Shown in pieces: positions 1 through 9,098 of a DNA stretch of 37,113 bases. The notes under the pieces are model-generated. The model had not been told where the DNA came from. It worked only from the letters and a program-made list of their open reading frames with translations, and ran no database searches. A program made the translations under genes and the position numbers. Origin of the DNA: Pseudomonadota bacterium. GTDB lineage: Bacteria > Pseudomonadota > Gammaproteobacteria > Burkholderiales > Casimicrobiaceae. The stretch spans positions 1-37,113 of the forward strand of contig JAFEDG010000011.1 in NCBI GenBank assembly GCA_018241745.1. The letters run 5' to 3'. The stretch's first letter is position 1, and every line of letters starts with the position of its first letter.

Positions 1-636
1 GCGCTGGTGCTCGCCACCGACATGGTGATGGGCGGCGAGGCACAGAACGCGTTCTGCGCCGTGCGCCCGCCGGGCCACCACGCGGTACGCAACCAGGCGA
101 TGGGGTTCTGCCTGTTCAACAGCGTCGCCGTGGGCATCCTGCACGCGCTGGAAGCGCACGGGCTCCAGCGCGTCGCCGTCGTGGACTTCGACGTGCATCA
201 CGGCAACGGCACCGAGGACATCTTCGCCGGCGACGAGCGGGTGGAGATGGTGTCGACGTTCCAGTACCCGCTGTACCCGTACTCGGGCGTCGAGCCGCTC
301 GGCGACAACATGTTCAACGTGCCGCTGCCGCCCGGCAGCGACGGCCACAAGTTTCGCGAGGCCGTCGCAACCGTCTGGCTGCCGGCGCTCGAGGAATTCG
401 CGCCGGAAGCGATCTACATCTCGGCCGGCTTCGACGCGCATCGCGAGGATCCGCTCGCGGGACTCGCGTTCACGGAGGCGGACTACGCGTGGGTCACGCG
501 CGAGCTGATGCGCGTCGCCGCGAAGCATGCGCGCGGGCGCATCGTGTCGACGCTCGAAGGCGGCTATGCGCTGTCGGCGCTGGGCCGCAGCGTGGCCGAG
601 CACGTGCGCGAGCTCGCGTCGTTCAGTCCCGGCTGA
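1..636 (+). CDS. Histone deacetylase-like amidohydrolase, 5' truncated
   Basis: The reading frame is open from base 1, so the N-terminus lies outside the window; the 212 visible residues cover most of the catalytic domain. Class II HDAC/acetylpolyamine amidohydrolase motifs are clear: RPPGHHA (tandem active-site His), DFDVHHGNGT (zinc-binding Asp and His), SAGFDAH (second zinc Asp) and the late LEGGY loop with the transition-state Tyr. Family members remove acetyl groups from lysine or polyamines through a zinc-bound water and are usually cytoplasmic. The substrate cannot be told from sequence. It converges on the small Mth938-like gene, leaving about 30 bases between the stop codons. All catalytic residues visible in this part are intact, so I see no sign of decay. 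Confidence 0.9.
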   Translation, partial: ALVLATDMVMGGEAQNAFCAVRPPGHHAVRNQAMGFCLFNSVAVGILHALEAHGLQRVAVVDFDVHHGNGTEDIFAGDERVEMVSTFQYPLYPYSGVEPLGDNMFNVPLPPGSDGHKFREAVATVWLPALEEFAPEAIYISAGFDAHREDPLAGLAFTEADYAWVTRELMRVAAKHARGRIVSTLEGGYALSALGRSVAEHVRELASFSPG

Positions 637-667
637 CGGCATCCCGACGTGCGCGCGGTGCGGATGC

Positions 668-1048
668 TCACGCCTGCGCGGCGTCGAGCAGCAGCAACGC
701 GACGACGCGCCGGTCCTCGCCCGCAAGCACGTTGTACGTGCGGCAGGCAGCAGGCGTGTCCATCACCTCCAGGCCCACATGCGCGTGCGCCAACGCAGCG
801 GTCAGGCGGGGATGCGGGAAGCGCTGGCGCGCGCCGGTCCCGAGCAGCGCGAGCTCCGGCCCATGCGCGAGGAGGGCCGCGAAATCGGCGGCGGCCAGCG
901 CCTCGAAGCCACCCGGGACGACGCCCGGCACGACGGTAGTCGGGGTCAGCACGAGGTTCTGCCGGTATTCGTCGGCATCGACCCGGATCCAGCCCGGGCC
1001 GGTGCCGGTGACGACGTGGGCGGTACCCGTTTGCAGGTGAAGCTTCAT
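668..1048 (-). CDS. Mth938-like domain protein (DUF498 family)
   Basis: A 126-residue protein starting at the ATG at 1048 (MKLHLQ). A longer frame runs upstream to 1423, but that extension lies inside alaC and is not protein-like. The body, with ADEYRQNLVLTPTTVVPG near the N-terminus and PELALLGTGARQRFPHP in the middle, matches the Mth938/DUF498 fold also found in the mitochondrial complex I assembly factor NDUFAF3. Bacterial members have no firm biochemical role. No catalytic residues can be named. It is divergent from alaC with a 178-base gap and converges on the deacetylase gene. A weak promoter-like pair (TTGCAA at 1085-1090) points the other way, towards alaC. Confidence 0.8.
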   Translation of the reverse strand: MKLHLQTGTAHVVTGTGPGWIRVDADEYRQNLVLTPTTVVPGVVPGGFEALAAADFAALLAHGPELALLGTGARQRFPHPRLTAALAHAHVGLEVMDTPAACRTYNVLAGEDRRVVALLLLDAAQA

Positions 1049-1212
1049 CGGAGAGGGATGCGCGGCCCGCCGCGGCCGGTCGCGTTGCAATAAGTCGCGG
1101 ATTTGGCGAGAATTGTAGCCGGTTGCTGCTGTAGACCTCCCGCTGGCCCACAACGCCGGCGCCTGTGATGTCCACGCTGCTTCCACGTCGCTCGGACGGT
1201 TCCGGGCGCTTA

Positions 1213-1226
1213 CGTGAGAGCTCACG
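1213..1226 (+). promoter_or_regulatory. Palindrome overlapping the alaC ribosome binding site
   Basis: CGTGAG-AG-CTCACG is a 6-base inverted repeat that ends at the base before the alaC ATG and contains the purine-rich GAGAG that would serve as ribosome binding site. It might be a weak translational hairpin or a protein site. Short palindromes occur by chance in GC-rich DNA, so this is tentative. Confidence 0.25.
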
Positions 1227-2498
1227 ATGTCCACCTCGCCCGACCCGCATTTCGCGCGGCTCGACCGCCTGCCGCCGTACGTCTTCTCGATCACCGCCGA
1301 ACTCAAGATGGCCGCCCGCCGCCGGGGCGAGGACATCATCGACTTCGGCATGGGCAATCCCGACGGCCCCACGCCGCCGCACATCGTGCAGAAGCTCGTG
1401 GAGACGGCACAGCGTCCCGACACGCACGGCTATTCGGTGTCGAAAGGCATCCCGCGGCTGCGGCGCGCGATCTGCCACTGGTACGAGCGGCGCTTCGACG
1501 TCGGCCTCGATCCCGAGCGCGAGGCGATCGTCACGATCGGCTCGAAGGAGGGCATCGCGCACCTCGTGCTGGCCACGCTGGGCCGCGGCGACACGGTGCT
1601 CGTGCCCAATCCCAGCTACCCGATCCACATCTACGGCCCGATCATCGCGGGCGCCGACGTCCGTTCGGTGCCGATGACCACCGAAGCCGACTTCCTCGCG
1701 CAGCTCGAGAACACGATCCGGCTGTCGATCCCGAAGCCGAAGATGCTGATCCTCAACTTCCCGTCGAACCCGACGGCGCAGTGCGTCGAGCTGCCGTTCT
1801 TCGCGAAGATCGTCGCGCTGGCCAAGGAATACGGGATCTGGATCGTGCACGACCTCGCGTATGCCGACATCTGCTTCGACGGCTGGAAGGCGCCGTCGAT
1901 CCTGCAGGTGCCGGGCGCGCGCGACGTGGCCGTCGAGTTCTTCACGATGTCGAAGAGCTACAACATGGCGGGCTGGCGCGTGGGCTTCATGGTCGGCAAC
2001 CGCGACCTCGTGACGGCGCTGGGCCGCATCAAGGGCTATCACGACTACGGCACGTTCACGCCGATCCAGGTGGCCGCGATCGCCGCGCTCGAAGGGCCGC
2101 AGGACTGTGTCGCCGAGATCGCCGCGACGTACCAGCGTCGCCGCGACGTGCTGGTCAAGGGGCTGATCGAAGCCGGCTGGCCCGTGGAGTCGCCGAAGGC
2201 GTCGATGTACGTGTGGGCCGCGATTCCCGAGCGCTATCGCGCGCTCGGTTCGCTCGAATTCGCGAAGTTGCTGCTGGCGCGGGCCAAGGTGTCGGTATCG
2301 CCGGGCGTCGGCTTTGGCGAGTTCGGCGATGGCCACGTGCGCTTCGCGCTGATCGAGAACGAGCACCGGATCCGGCAAGCGGTGCGCGGCATCCGCGAGA
2401 TGCTCCGCCGCGATGAGGCCGATGCGGACGCGATCGGCACGGCGCCGCGTGCGAGCGCGCACGCACCCGAGACTGCCGTGCAGGAGCTCGGGCAATGA
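1227..2498 (+). CDS. alaC: Glutamate-pyruvate aminotransferase, AlaC type
   Basis: A 423-residue class I PLP aminotransferase. The stretches [27 protein letters not shown] and [16 protein letters not shown] agree nearly residue for residue with E. coli AlaC as I recall it. The PLP lysine is Lys243 in [10 protein letters not shown], with NPTAQ and HDLAYAD upstream as cofactor contacts. The reaction makes alanine from pyruvate with glutamate as donor, in the cytoplasm. The ATG at 1227 gives the family N-terminus. The gene heads a run alaC-alaA-hom-thrC in which each start overlaps the preceding stop, so the four are probably one transcript. The C-terminal 25 residues are an Ala/Glu-rich tail likely to vary between species. 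Confidence 0.93.
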   Translation: MSTSPDPHFARLDRLPPYVFSITAELKMAARRRGEDIIDFGMGNPDGPTPPHIVQKLVETAQRPDTHGYSVSKGIPRLRRAICHWYERRFDVGLDPEREAIVTIGSKEGIAHLVLATLGRGDTVLVPNPSYPIHIYGPIIAGADVRSVPMTTEADFLAQLENTIRLSIPKPKMLILNFPSNPTAQCVELPFFAKIVALAKEYGIWIVHDLAYADICFDGWKAPSILQVPGARDVAVEFFTMSKSYNMAGWRVGFMVGNRDLVTALGRIKGYHDYGTFTPIQVAAIAALEGPQDCVAEIAATYQRRRDVLVKGLIEAGWPVESPKASMYVWAAIPERYRALGSLEFAKLLLARAKVSVSPGVGFGEFGDGHVRFALIENEHRIRQAVRGIREMLRRDEADADAIGTAPRASAHAPETAVQELGQ

Positions 2499-3733
2499 GG
2501 CGCGACGACATGCGCCGCGAGGTCCGCAAGTCGGCCAAGCTCGCCAACGTCTGCTACGACATCCGCGGGCCGGTGATGGAGCGTGCGAAGCTCCTCGAGG
2601 AGGAAGGCCACCGGATCATCAAGCTCAACATCGGCAACCTGGCGCCGTTCGGCTTCGACACCCCGGACGAGATGCGGCACGACGTGATCGTGAACCTGCC
2701 GCAGGCGTCAGGCTATTCGGACTCGAAGGGGCTCTTCTCCGCGCGCAAGGCCATCATGCACTACACGCAGGAGAAGGGGATCGCGGGCGTCGAGCTCGAC
2801 GACATCATCGTCGGCAACGGCGTGTCGGAGCTGATCGTCATGTCGATGCAGGGGCTGCTCGACAACGGCGACGAGGTCCTCGTGCCCGCGCCGGACTACC
2901 CGCTGTGGACGGCGGCCGTGAGCCTTGCCGGCGGCACGCCCGTGCACTACCACTGCGACGAGGGCGCCGGCTGGCTGCCCGACATCGCGGACATCCGGCG
3001 CAAGATCACGCCGGACACGCGCGCGCTCGTCGTCATCAATCCCAACAACCCGACGGGCGCCGTCTATCCACCGGAGCTGCTGCGCGAACTCGCGCAGGTG
3101 GCGCGCGAGCACGGGCTGGTGCTGTTCGCCGACGAGATCTACGACAAGATGCTGTACGACGACGCGCAGCACGTGTCCCTCGCGTCGCTCGCGCCCGACC
3201 TGCTGTGCGTCACGTTCAACGGGCTGTCCAAGAACTATCGCGCCTGCGGCTATCGCAGCGGCTGGATGGTCGTGTCCGGCGACAAGCGCCACGCGCGCGA
3301 CTACCTGGACGGCATCAACATCCTGGCGTCGATGCGGCTGTGCGCCAACGTGCCGGGCCAGCTCGCGATCCAGACGGCGCTGCATGGCTACCAGAGCATC
3401 CAGGACCTCGTGAAGCCGGGCGGGCGCCTCGTGCGCCAGCGCGACCTCGCGTACGACCTGCTGACGGCGATCCCCGGCGTGTCCTGCGTGAAGCCGAAGG
3501 CGGCGCTGTACCTGTTCCCGCGGCTCGACCCGAATGTATACGCGATCGCGGACGACCAGGCGTTCATCCTCGAGCTGCTGGAGGCGGAGCGCGTGCTCGT
3601 CGTGCAGGGCACCGGCTTCAACTGGCCGACGCCCGATCACCTGCGCCTCGTGTTCCTGCCCACGAGCGACGACATCGTCGACGCGATGGGCCGCATCGCG
3701 CGCTTCCTCGACGGCTACCGGCGCCGCGCATGA
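2495..3733 (+). CDS. alaA: Alanine aminotransferase, AlaA (YfbQ) type
   Basis: A 412-residue class I PLP aminotransferase of the AlaA branch, distinct from the AlaC gene just upstream. [37 protein letters not shown] and [17 protein letters not shown] are AlaA hallmarks; Lys246 in the last motif should hold PLP. It transfers an amino group between glutamate and pyruvate. The start overlaps the alaC stop by ATGA and has GGAG eight bases upstream (2483-2486); an in-frame ATG at 2510 would give the shorter E. coli-like N-terminus and is a real alternative. The next gene, hom, again overlaps by four bases. Two different alanine-forming aminotransferases back to back suggest one may have a different preferred keto acid. 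Confidence 0.92.
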   Translation: MRRDDMRREVRKSAKLANVCYDIRGPVMERAKLLEEEGHRIIKLNIGNLAPFGFDTPDEMRHDVIVNLPQASGYSDSKGLFSARKAIMHYTQEKGIAGVELDDIIVGNGVSELIVMSMQGLLDNGDEVLVPAPDYPLWTAAVSLAGGTPVHYHCDEGAGWLPDIADIRRKITPDTRALVVINPNNPTGAVYPPELLRELAQVAREHGLVLFADEIYDKMLYDDAQHVSLASLAPDLLCVTFNGLSKNYRACGYRSGWMVVSGDKRHARDYLDGINILASMRLCANVPGQLAIQTALHGYQSIQDLVKPGGRLVRQRDLAYDLLTAIPGVSCVKPKAALYLFPRLDPNVYAIADDQAFILELLEAERVLVVQGTGFNWPTPDHLRLVFLPTSDDIVDAMGRIARFLDGYRRRA

Positions 3734-5067
3734 CGATGGACGCGTTGAACGTCGGCCTGCTGGGATTCGGCACCGTCGGGCGCGGGGCGTTCGACGTGCT
3801 CGCGCGCAACCAGGGCGAGATAAGCCGCCGCGCCGGGCGCCCGATCCGCGTCGTCGCCATCGGGACGCGGACGCCGTCGCGCACGCACGCCGTGCTGCGC
3901 GGCACGCCCGACGTGACGGTCACCGACGACCTCGCGGCGGTCGTGCGCCGTACCGACGTCGACGTCGTCTGCGAGCTGATCGGCGGCATCGAGCCCGCCC
4001 GCACGCTGGTGCTGGACGCGATCGCGCACGGCAAGCACGTCGTCACCGCCAACAAGGCGCTGCTCGCGCTGCACGGCAACGAGATCTTCGCGGCCGCGTC
4101 GGCGCAAGGCGTGACGATTGCGTTCGAGGCGGCGGTCGCCGGCGGCGTGCCGATCATCAAGGCGCTGCGCGAGGGCCTGTCGGCCAACCGCATCGAGTGG
4201 ATCGCCGGCATCATCAACGGCACGTCGAACTTCATCCTGTCGGAGATGCGCGCCCGCGGCGCGTCGTTCGCCACCGTGCTCGCGGAGGCGCAGGCGCGCG
4301 GCTATGCGGAGGCGGACCCCACGTTCGACATCGAGGGCATCGACGCCGCGCACAAGCTCGCGATCATGTCGGCGATCGCGTTCGGCATACCGATGCAGTT
4401 CGACAAGGCGTATGCCGAAGGCATCAGCCGACTGACGGAGGACGACATCCGCTACGCCGGCGAACTCGGCTACCGGATCAAGCTGCTGGGGATCACGAAG
4501 CGCGTCCGCCACGGCGACGGCGAAGGCATCGAGCTGCGCGTCCATCCGACGCTGATCCCGGAGAAGCGCCTGATCGCCAACGTCGAGGGCGCGATGAACG
4601 CGGTGCTGGTCAAGGGCGACGCGGTCGGTGCCACGCTGCACTACGGCGCGGGCGCGGGCGCCGAGCCGACGGCGTCCGCGGTCGTCGCGGACCTGGTCGA
4701 CATCGCGCGCACGCAGACGGCGGACCCCGAACACCGCGTGCCGCATCTCGCGTTCCAGCCCGACCAGCTGACGCAGGACCTGCCGATCCTGCCGATCGGC
4801 GACGTGCGCACGAGCTACTACCTGCGGATGCGCGTCGACGACCGGCCCGGCGTGCTCGCCGACATCACGCGCATCCTCGCCGACCGCGACATCTCGATCG
4901 ACGCGATGATCCAGAAGGAGCCGCCCGAAGGCGAGGACCAGACCGACATCATCCTGCTGACGCACGAGTCGCTGGAGAAGCGCGTCGACGACGCGATCGC
5001 GAACATCGAGGCGCTGCCCACGGTGCGCGGCGCCATCGTCCGCATCCGGCTGGAGCCGCTCAACTGA
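3730..5067 (+). CDS. hom: Homoserine dehydrogenase with C-terminal ACT domain
   Basis: A 445-residue monofunctional homoserine dehydrogenase, the NAD(P)H-dependent step from aspartate semialdehyde to homoserine in threonine and methionine synthesis. The Rossmann motif GFGTVGRG sits at residues 12-19, followed by TANKALLALHG, FEAAVAGGVPIIKALREGL and GIINGTSNFILSEM, all family signatures that include the catalytic Lys/Asp region. Residues from about 355 to the end form an ACT domain (RMRVDDRPGVLADITRIL), normally the site of threonine feedback inhibition. The ATG at 3730 overlaps the alaA stop as ATGA; an in-frame ATG at 3736 is possible. There is no aspartokinase domain. The stop overlaps the thrC start by one base. 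Confidence 0.96.
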   Translation: MTMDALNVGLLGFGTVGRGAFDVLARNQGEISRRAGRPIRVVAIGTRTPSRTHAVLRGTPDVTVTDDLAAVVRRTDVDVVCELIGGIEPARTLVLDAIAHGKHVVTANKALLALHGNEIFAAASAQGVTIAFEAAVAGGVPIIKALREGLSANRIEWIAGIINGTSNFILSEMRARGASFATVLAEAQARGYAEADPTFDIEGIDAAHKLAIMSAIAFGIPMQFDKAYAEGISRLTEDDIRYAGELGYRIKLLGITKRVRHGDGEGIELRVHPTLIPEKRLIANVEGAMNAVLVKGDAVGATLHYGAGAGAEPTASAVVADLVDIARTQTADPEHRVPHLAFQPDQLTQDLPILPIGDVRTSYYLRMRVDDRPGVLADITRILADRDISIDAMIQKEPPEGEDQTDIILLTHESLEKRVDDAIANIEALPTVRGAIVRIRLEPLN

Positions 5068-6506
5068 TGCGCTACATCTCCACGCGCGGGGCGTGGGCGA
5101 CGGACCCGCAGCCGTTCTCGGCGATCCTGCTCGAGGGCCTCGCGCCCGACGGCGGCCTCGCCGTGCCGCTCGCCTATCCCCGCTTCTCGACGGAAGAGCT
5201 CGCCGCGCTGCGCGGGCAAGGCTATGCGGACCTCGCCTATGCGGTGCTGTCGCGCTACATCGGCGACATCGACGCGGCCGACTTGCGCGCGCTGGTCGCG
5301 CGCACCTATACGGCGGCAACGTTCGGCTCGCCGGCGATCACGCCGGTGGTTGCGCTGGAGCCGGGGCTCGCGCTGCTGCGCGTGTCCAACGGGCCCACGC
5401 TCGCGTTCAAGGACATCGCGCTGCAGCTGCTCGGCCAGCTGTTCGAGTACGTGCTCGCGCGCGAAGGCCGCCACGTGAACATCGTCGGCGCGACGTCGGG
5501 CGACACCGGCTCGGCCGCCGAGGTGGCGATGCTCGGCAAGGATCGCGTGGCCGTGTTCATGCTGTCGCCGCGCGGGCGGATGAGCCCGTTCCAGCAGGCC
5601 CAGATGTACGCGCTCGACGCGCCGAACATCCACAACCTCGCCATCGACGGCACGTTCGACGACTGCCAGGACATCGTCAAGGCGATCAACGCCGATGCGG
5701 CGTTCAAGTCGCGGCATGCGATCGGTGCGGTCAACTCGATCAACTGGGCGCGCGTCGCGGCGCAGGTCGTGTACTACTTCGCCGGGTACTTCGGCGCGAC
5801 GCGCGGCAACGACGTGCCGCTCGACGTCGCCGTGCCGTCGGGCAATTTCGGCAACGTGCTCGCGGCCTACGTTGCGCGGGCGATGGGGTTGCCGCTGCGC
5901 CGGCTGATCGTCGCCACCAACGAGAACGACGTGCTCGACGAGTTCTTCCGCACCGGCCGCTACCGGCCGCGCGCCGGCAGCGAGACGCACGTCACGTCCA
6001 GCCCGTCGATGGACATCTCGAAGGCGTCGAATTTCGAGCGCTACGTGTTCGACATGGTGGGCCGCGACGCGACGGCGCTGCGCGCGCTGTGGACGACGCT
6101 CGCGCGCGACGGCGAGTTCACGCTGGCCGGCACGCCGTACTGGGCCAATGTCGTGGCCAGCGATTTCCATTCGGGCCGCAGCACGCATGCGGACCGCGTC
6201 CAGACCATCCGCCAGGTCGAGCGCCGCTACCGGCGCGTCGTCGACCCGCACACGGCCGACGGACTCAAGGTGGGCATGGCGCTGCGCGACCCGTCGGTGC
6301 CGCTCCTGTGCGTGGAGACCGCGCTGCCCGCCAAGTTCGCTGCGATCATCGGCGAGGCGCTCGGCGGTGTCGTGCCCGAGCGTCCGTCCGCGTACCGTGA
6401 CCTCGAGGCGCGGCCGCAACATGCGACGGAACTGCCCGCCGATGCCGAACGCGTCAAGGCCTACGTCGCCGCGCACGCGGCGCGCGCGCCGGCGCCCGCT
6501 GCCTGA
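5067..6506 (+). CDS. thrC: Threonine synthase
   Basis: A 479-residue PLP enzyme converting O-phosphohomoserine to threonine, the last step of the pathway begun by hom. MRYISTRG is the usual start of the long bacterial/fungal-type threonine synthase. Lys115 in NGPTLAFKDIALQ is the PLP lysine, NIVGATSGDTGSAA binds the phosphate, and VAVPSGNFGNVLAAY lies in the second lobe. The ATG shares its A with the last base of the hom stop codon, indicating translational coupling. Length is normal and no key residue is missing. The next gene begins only two bases after the stop, so the membrane peptidase-like protein is probably transcribed with threonine synthesis genes, though no functional link is evident. 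Confidence 0.96.
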   Translation: MRYISTRGAWATDPQPFSAILLEGLAPDGGLAVPLAYPRFSTEELAALRGQGYADLAYAVLSRYIGDIDAADLRALVARTYTAATFGSPAITPVVALEPGLALLRVSNGPTLAFKDIALQLLGQLFEYVLAREGRHVNIVGATSGDTGSAAEVAMLGKDRVAVFMLSPRGRMSPFQQAQMYALDAPNIHNLAIDGTFDDCQDIVKAINADAAFKSRHAIGAVNSINWARVAAQVVYYFAGYFGATRGNDVPLDVAVPSGNFGNVLAAYVARAMGLPLRRLIVATNENDVLDEFFRTGRYRPRAGSETHVTSSPSMDISKASNFERYVFDMVGRDATALRALWTTLARDGEFTLAGTPYWANVVASDFHSGRSTHADRVQTIRQVERRYRRVVDPHTADGLKVGMALRDPSVPLLCVETALPAKFAAIIGEALGGVVPERPSAYRDLEARPQHATELPADAERVKAYVAAHAARAPAPAA

Positions 6507-6508
6507 CG

Positions 6509-8002
6509 ATGCGCTACCGGCTTGCCTCGCTGCTCAGGAACCTCGCCGCCGGGGCGCGGCTCGCGCTGTTCCTGCCGGTCACCCGGCTCGCGTTCCGGGT
6601 CGATGTCGTGCAGGCGATCCTGCTGTTCGCCGTGCTGTGCGCGATCGACATCGCGGGCGACCGCCTGCTGTACGCGGGCGCCGTGTTCACGTTGCAGGGC
6701 GCGGGCAGCGAGTTCGCGGGCCTCGCGTTCCTGGCGCTGGCGGCGGCCGTCGTCGGCCTCGCACTGCGCCGCGTCGAGCTGGCGCTGGCGCTCGTCGTCA
6801 CCGGCCTCGCGGCGCTCCCGGCCGTCGCGCTCGCGTCCTATGCGGTGTTCGTGGGCGCGCCGCACCTCGCGGCGCCCGACGCCGTGCTGGCGCTCGCGCC
6901 GTACGCGTTGCTGGCGTGGCAGACGGCGATCTTCGTGCGCGTCGTCGCGCTGTACGTCGAGCGCGCCGCGTGGCGGCGCTGGGCGATCGCCGGGGCCGGT
7001 GGCGTCGTGCTGGCGCTGCCCATCGCGCTCGCGTCGCGTCTCGTCGACGACGTGCCGTGGTTCCGGATGCCGTACACGCTCGGCGCGGCCGGCGAACTGA
7101 GCGCCGCGTCGGAGCCGGTCCTTGCCACGCAGCGCGAACTGCTCGACGACGCGCTGGCCTCGCTCGACGACCGCGATCCCGGCGGGGCCAACGTCTATTT
7201 CGTCGTCTACGCGCCCGACGGCGAGGAGGCCGCGTGGAACGACCACGTCGAAGAGGTTCGCGACCTCGCCGACGCTAAGCTGGGCACGAAGGGCCGCTCG
7301 CTCGTGCTGCGGACGCACGCCGACACGATGCTCACGACGCCATTCGCCACCGTCAGCAACCTGCGCGAGGCGCTGGCGGAGATCTCGGAAGCGGGCGACC
7401 CCGAGCAGGACATCCTGATGCTGTACATCGGCGGCCGCGGCACGCGCGGGGGCGTCGTGCCGGCGCGGCTGCCGCCGCTCAACCTCGTGTCGCTGACGCC
7501 GACGGGCCTGCGCAGCCTGCTGGACGACGCGGGCTTCGAGTGGCGCGTCATCATCGTCGCGTCGTGCTACGCGGGCGCCTACGTCGATGCGCTCGGCGAC
7601 GACCATACGGTGGTCGTCGCCGCGTCCGCGGCCGACAAGCCTTCGTTCGGTTGCGAGGGCCGCGGCGACCCGACGTTCTTCGGCAACGCGTTCTTCGACG
7701 ACGGCTTCGCGCAGGGCGACTCGATCGCCGCGGCCTTTGCCATCGCGCGCGACCGCGTCGCGGCTCGGGAAAGCGAGCGCGGGCTGTCACCGTCGTCGCC
7801 GATGCTGCACGTCGGCGAGCGGATCGCGCCGATGGTCAGGCACCTGAAGCACGGCGGCGCGGGTACGATGGCGGCCGCGGGCGGATGGCACATCCGTCCG
7901 GCGCTGTGGCGGCCGCGTGCCGCGCGCGACAGCGTCGTGCGCACGCACGTGGCGGCGACCGGGTACGGGTTTGACGGCGCCCGCCACCCTCTAAGACAAT
8001 AA
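6509..8002 (+). CDS. Membrane-anchored C13 (legumain-like) peptidase family protein, probable catalytic His missing
   Basis: A 497-residue protein. About residues 15-180 hold several hydrophobic segments (four or five membrane spans), and about 225-450 form a C13-like domain. The nucleophile region is intact: VIIVASCYAGAYVDAL with Cys353, then DDHTVVVAASAADKPSFGC as in bacterial C13 proteins. In those proteins the catalytic His lies in a SHG-type motif after a hydrophobic strand; here that place reads MLYIGGRGTRGG, with Arg310 (CGC at 7436-7438, one base from a His codon). If the by-eye alignment is right, this is a pseudo-peptidase or uses another base. It follows thrC by two bases. The tail after about residue 450 is basic and low in complexity. 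Confidence 0.75.
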   Translation: MRYRLASLLRNLAAGARLALFLPVTRLAFRVDVVQAILLFAVLCAIDIAGDRLLYAGAVFTLQGAGSEFAGLAFLALAAAVVGLALRRVELALALVVTGLAALPAVALASYAVFVGAPHLAAPDAVLALAPYALLAWQTAIFVRVVALYVERAAWRRWAIAGAGGVVLALPIALASRLVDDVPWFRMPYTLGAAGELSAASEPVLATQRELLDDALASLDDRDPGGANVYFVVYAPDGEEAAWNDHVEEVRDLADAKLGTKGRSLVLRTHADTMLTTPFATVSNLREALAEISEAGDPEQDILMLYIGGRGTRGGVVPARLPPLNLVSLTPTGLRSLLDDAGFEWRVIIVASCYAGAYVDALGDDHTVVVAASAADKPSFGCEGRGDPTFFGNAFFDDGFAQGDSIAAAFAIARDRVAARESERGLSPSSPMLHVGERIAPMVRHLKHGGAGTMAAAGGWHIRPALWRPRAARDSVVRTHVAATGYGFDGARHPLRQ

Positions 8003-8053
8003 CCAACCCACGCGGCCGACCCACGAGCCCGCGAACCCCCGGAGGAAATCCCG

Positions 8054-9073
8054 ATGCGTCGTATCCTCGCGCTTTGCGCGCTTGTCGCCACCGCTGCGTT
8101 GCTCCCGGCCGCACCCGCGTCCGCCCAGATCGAGAAACCCAAGCTGTCGATCGGCGTCGGGGGCAAGCCGCTGTTCTATTACCTGCCGCTCACGATCGCC
8201 GAGCGCAAGGGCTATTTCAAGGCCGAAGGCCTCGACGTCGAGATCCTCGACTTTCCCGGCGGCGCCAAGGCGTTGCAGGGTCTGCTCGGCGGCAGCCTCG
8301 ACATCGTGTCGGGGGCCTATGAGCACACGATCACGCAGCAGGCCAAGGGCCAGCCGATCGTCGCCGTCGTGCTGCAGGGCCGCTACGCCGGCATCGTGCT
8401 GGGCATGCCCAAGGCCAAGGCTGCCGCGTACAAGGGTCCGGCGGACCTGAAGGGCCTCAAGATCGGCGTGACGGCGCCCGGCTCGTCGACCCAGATGTTC
8501 GTCCAGATCCTGCTGGCCAAGGGCGGCCTGCCGCCGGATTCGGCGTCGTTCATCGGCGTGGGCGCGACGGCCGGCGCGGTGGCCATCATGAAGCGCGGCG
8601 AGATCGACGCGATTTCCAACCTGGACCCGCTGATCTCGCAACTGGAGAGCGACGGCACGATCCAGGCCGTCGTCGACACGCGGACCGCGAAGGGCAACGC
8701 CGACGTGTACGGCGGCGCCTATGCGGCCGGCTGCATCTACGTGCCGGCGGACTTCGTGAAGAAGTACCCGCACACGACGCAGGCGGTGGTCAACGCGATG
8801 GTGCGCGCGCTGCGCTTCATCCAGACGGCCACGCCCGACGAAATCGTGGCCGCGGTGCCGCCCGAGTACTACACGGACAAGGCGCTGTACAAGGCCGCGC
8901 TCGAGCGCAACCTCGACGGCTTCCGGCACGACGGCGCGATCAGCCTCGAGGCCGGCGAGAACGTCGCGCGCGTGCTGACGACGTTCGACCCGAACCTGAA
9001 GGGCTTCAAGGTCGACGTCGCCAAGACGATCGACATGTCGTTCCAGCAGAAGGCGGCCGCGAAGTACAAGTGA
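8054..9073 (+). CDS. ABC transporter periplasmic substrate-binding protein (NMT1/SsuA/TauA-like)
   Basis: A 339-residue periplasmic binding protein. Residues 1-24 form a Sec signal peptide ending in ASA before QIEKP. The mature part begins with a beta strand and KPLFYYLPLTIAERKGYFKAEGL, then VEILDFPGGAKALQGLLGGS, the classic N-terminal pattern of the nitrate/sulfonate/taurine/thiamine-precursor group. A strong ribosome binding site (GGAGGAAAT, 8041-8049) precedes the ATG. With the next two genes it forms a three-part importer. The ligand cannot be called: aliphatic sulfonates, taurine, nitrate-like anions or pyrimidine precursors are all possible, and no catabolic enzyme lies nearby to decide. 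Confidence 0.9.
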   Translation: MRRILALCALVATAALLPAAPASAQIEKPKLSIGVGGKPLFYYLPLTIAERKGYFKAEGLDVEILDFPGGAKALQGLLGGSLDIVSGAYEHTITQQAKGQPIVAVVLQGRYAGIVLGMPKAKAAAYKGPADLKGLKIGVTAPGSSTQMFVQILLAKGGLPPDSASFIGVGATAGAVAIMKRGEIDAISNLDPLISQLESDGTIQAVVDTRTAKGNADVYGGAYAAGCIYVPADFVKKYPHTTQAVVNAMVRALRFIQTATPDEIVAAVPPEYYTDKALYKAALERNLDGFRHDGAISLEAGENVARVLTTFDPNLKGFKVDVAKTIDMSFQQKAAAKYK

Positions 9074-9098
9074 GCACGGGTTCGCAAGGGCGGCGCCG

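Noticed and set aside
1085..1113. TTGCAA-17-GAGAAT as the alaC promoter
   Set aside because: The -10 has only four matches and lies over 110 bases from the ATG; too weak to list as a feature.
564..2495. Long minus-strand open frame opposite the Mth938-like gene and alaC
   Set aside because: Arg/His/Asp-rich, low-information translation with no motifs, caused by high GC; both opposite genes are well-supported families.
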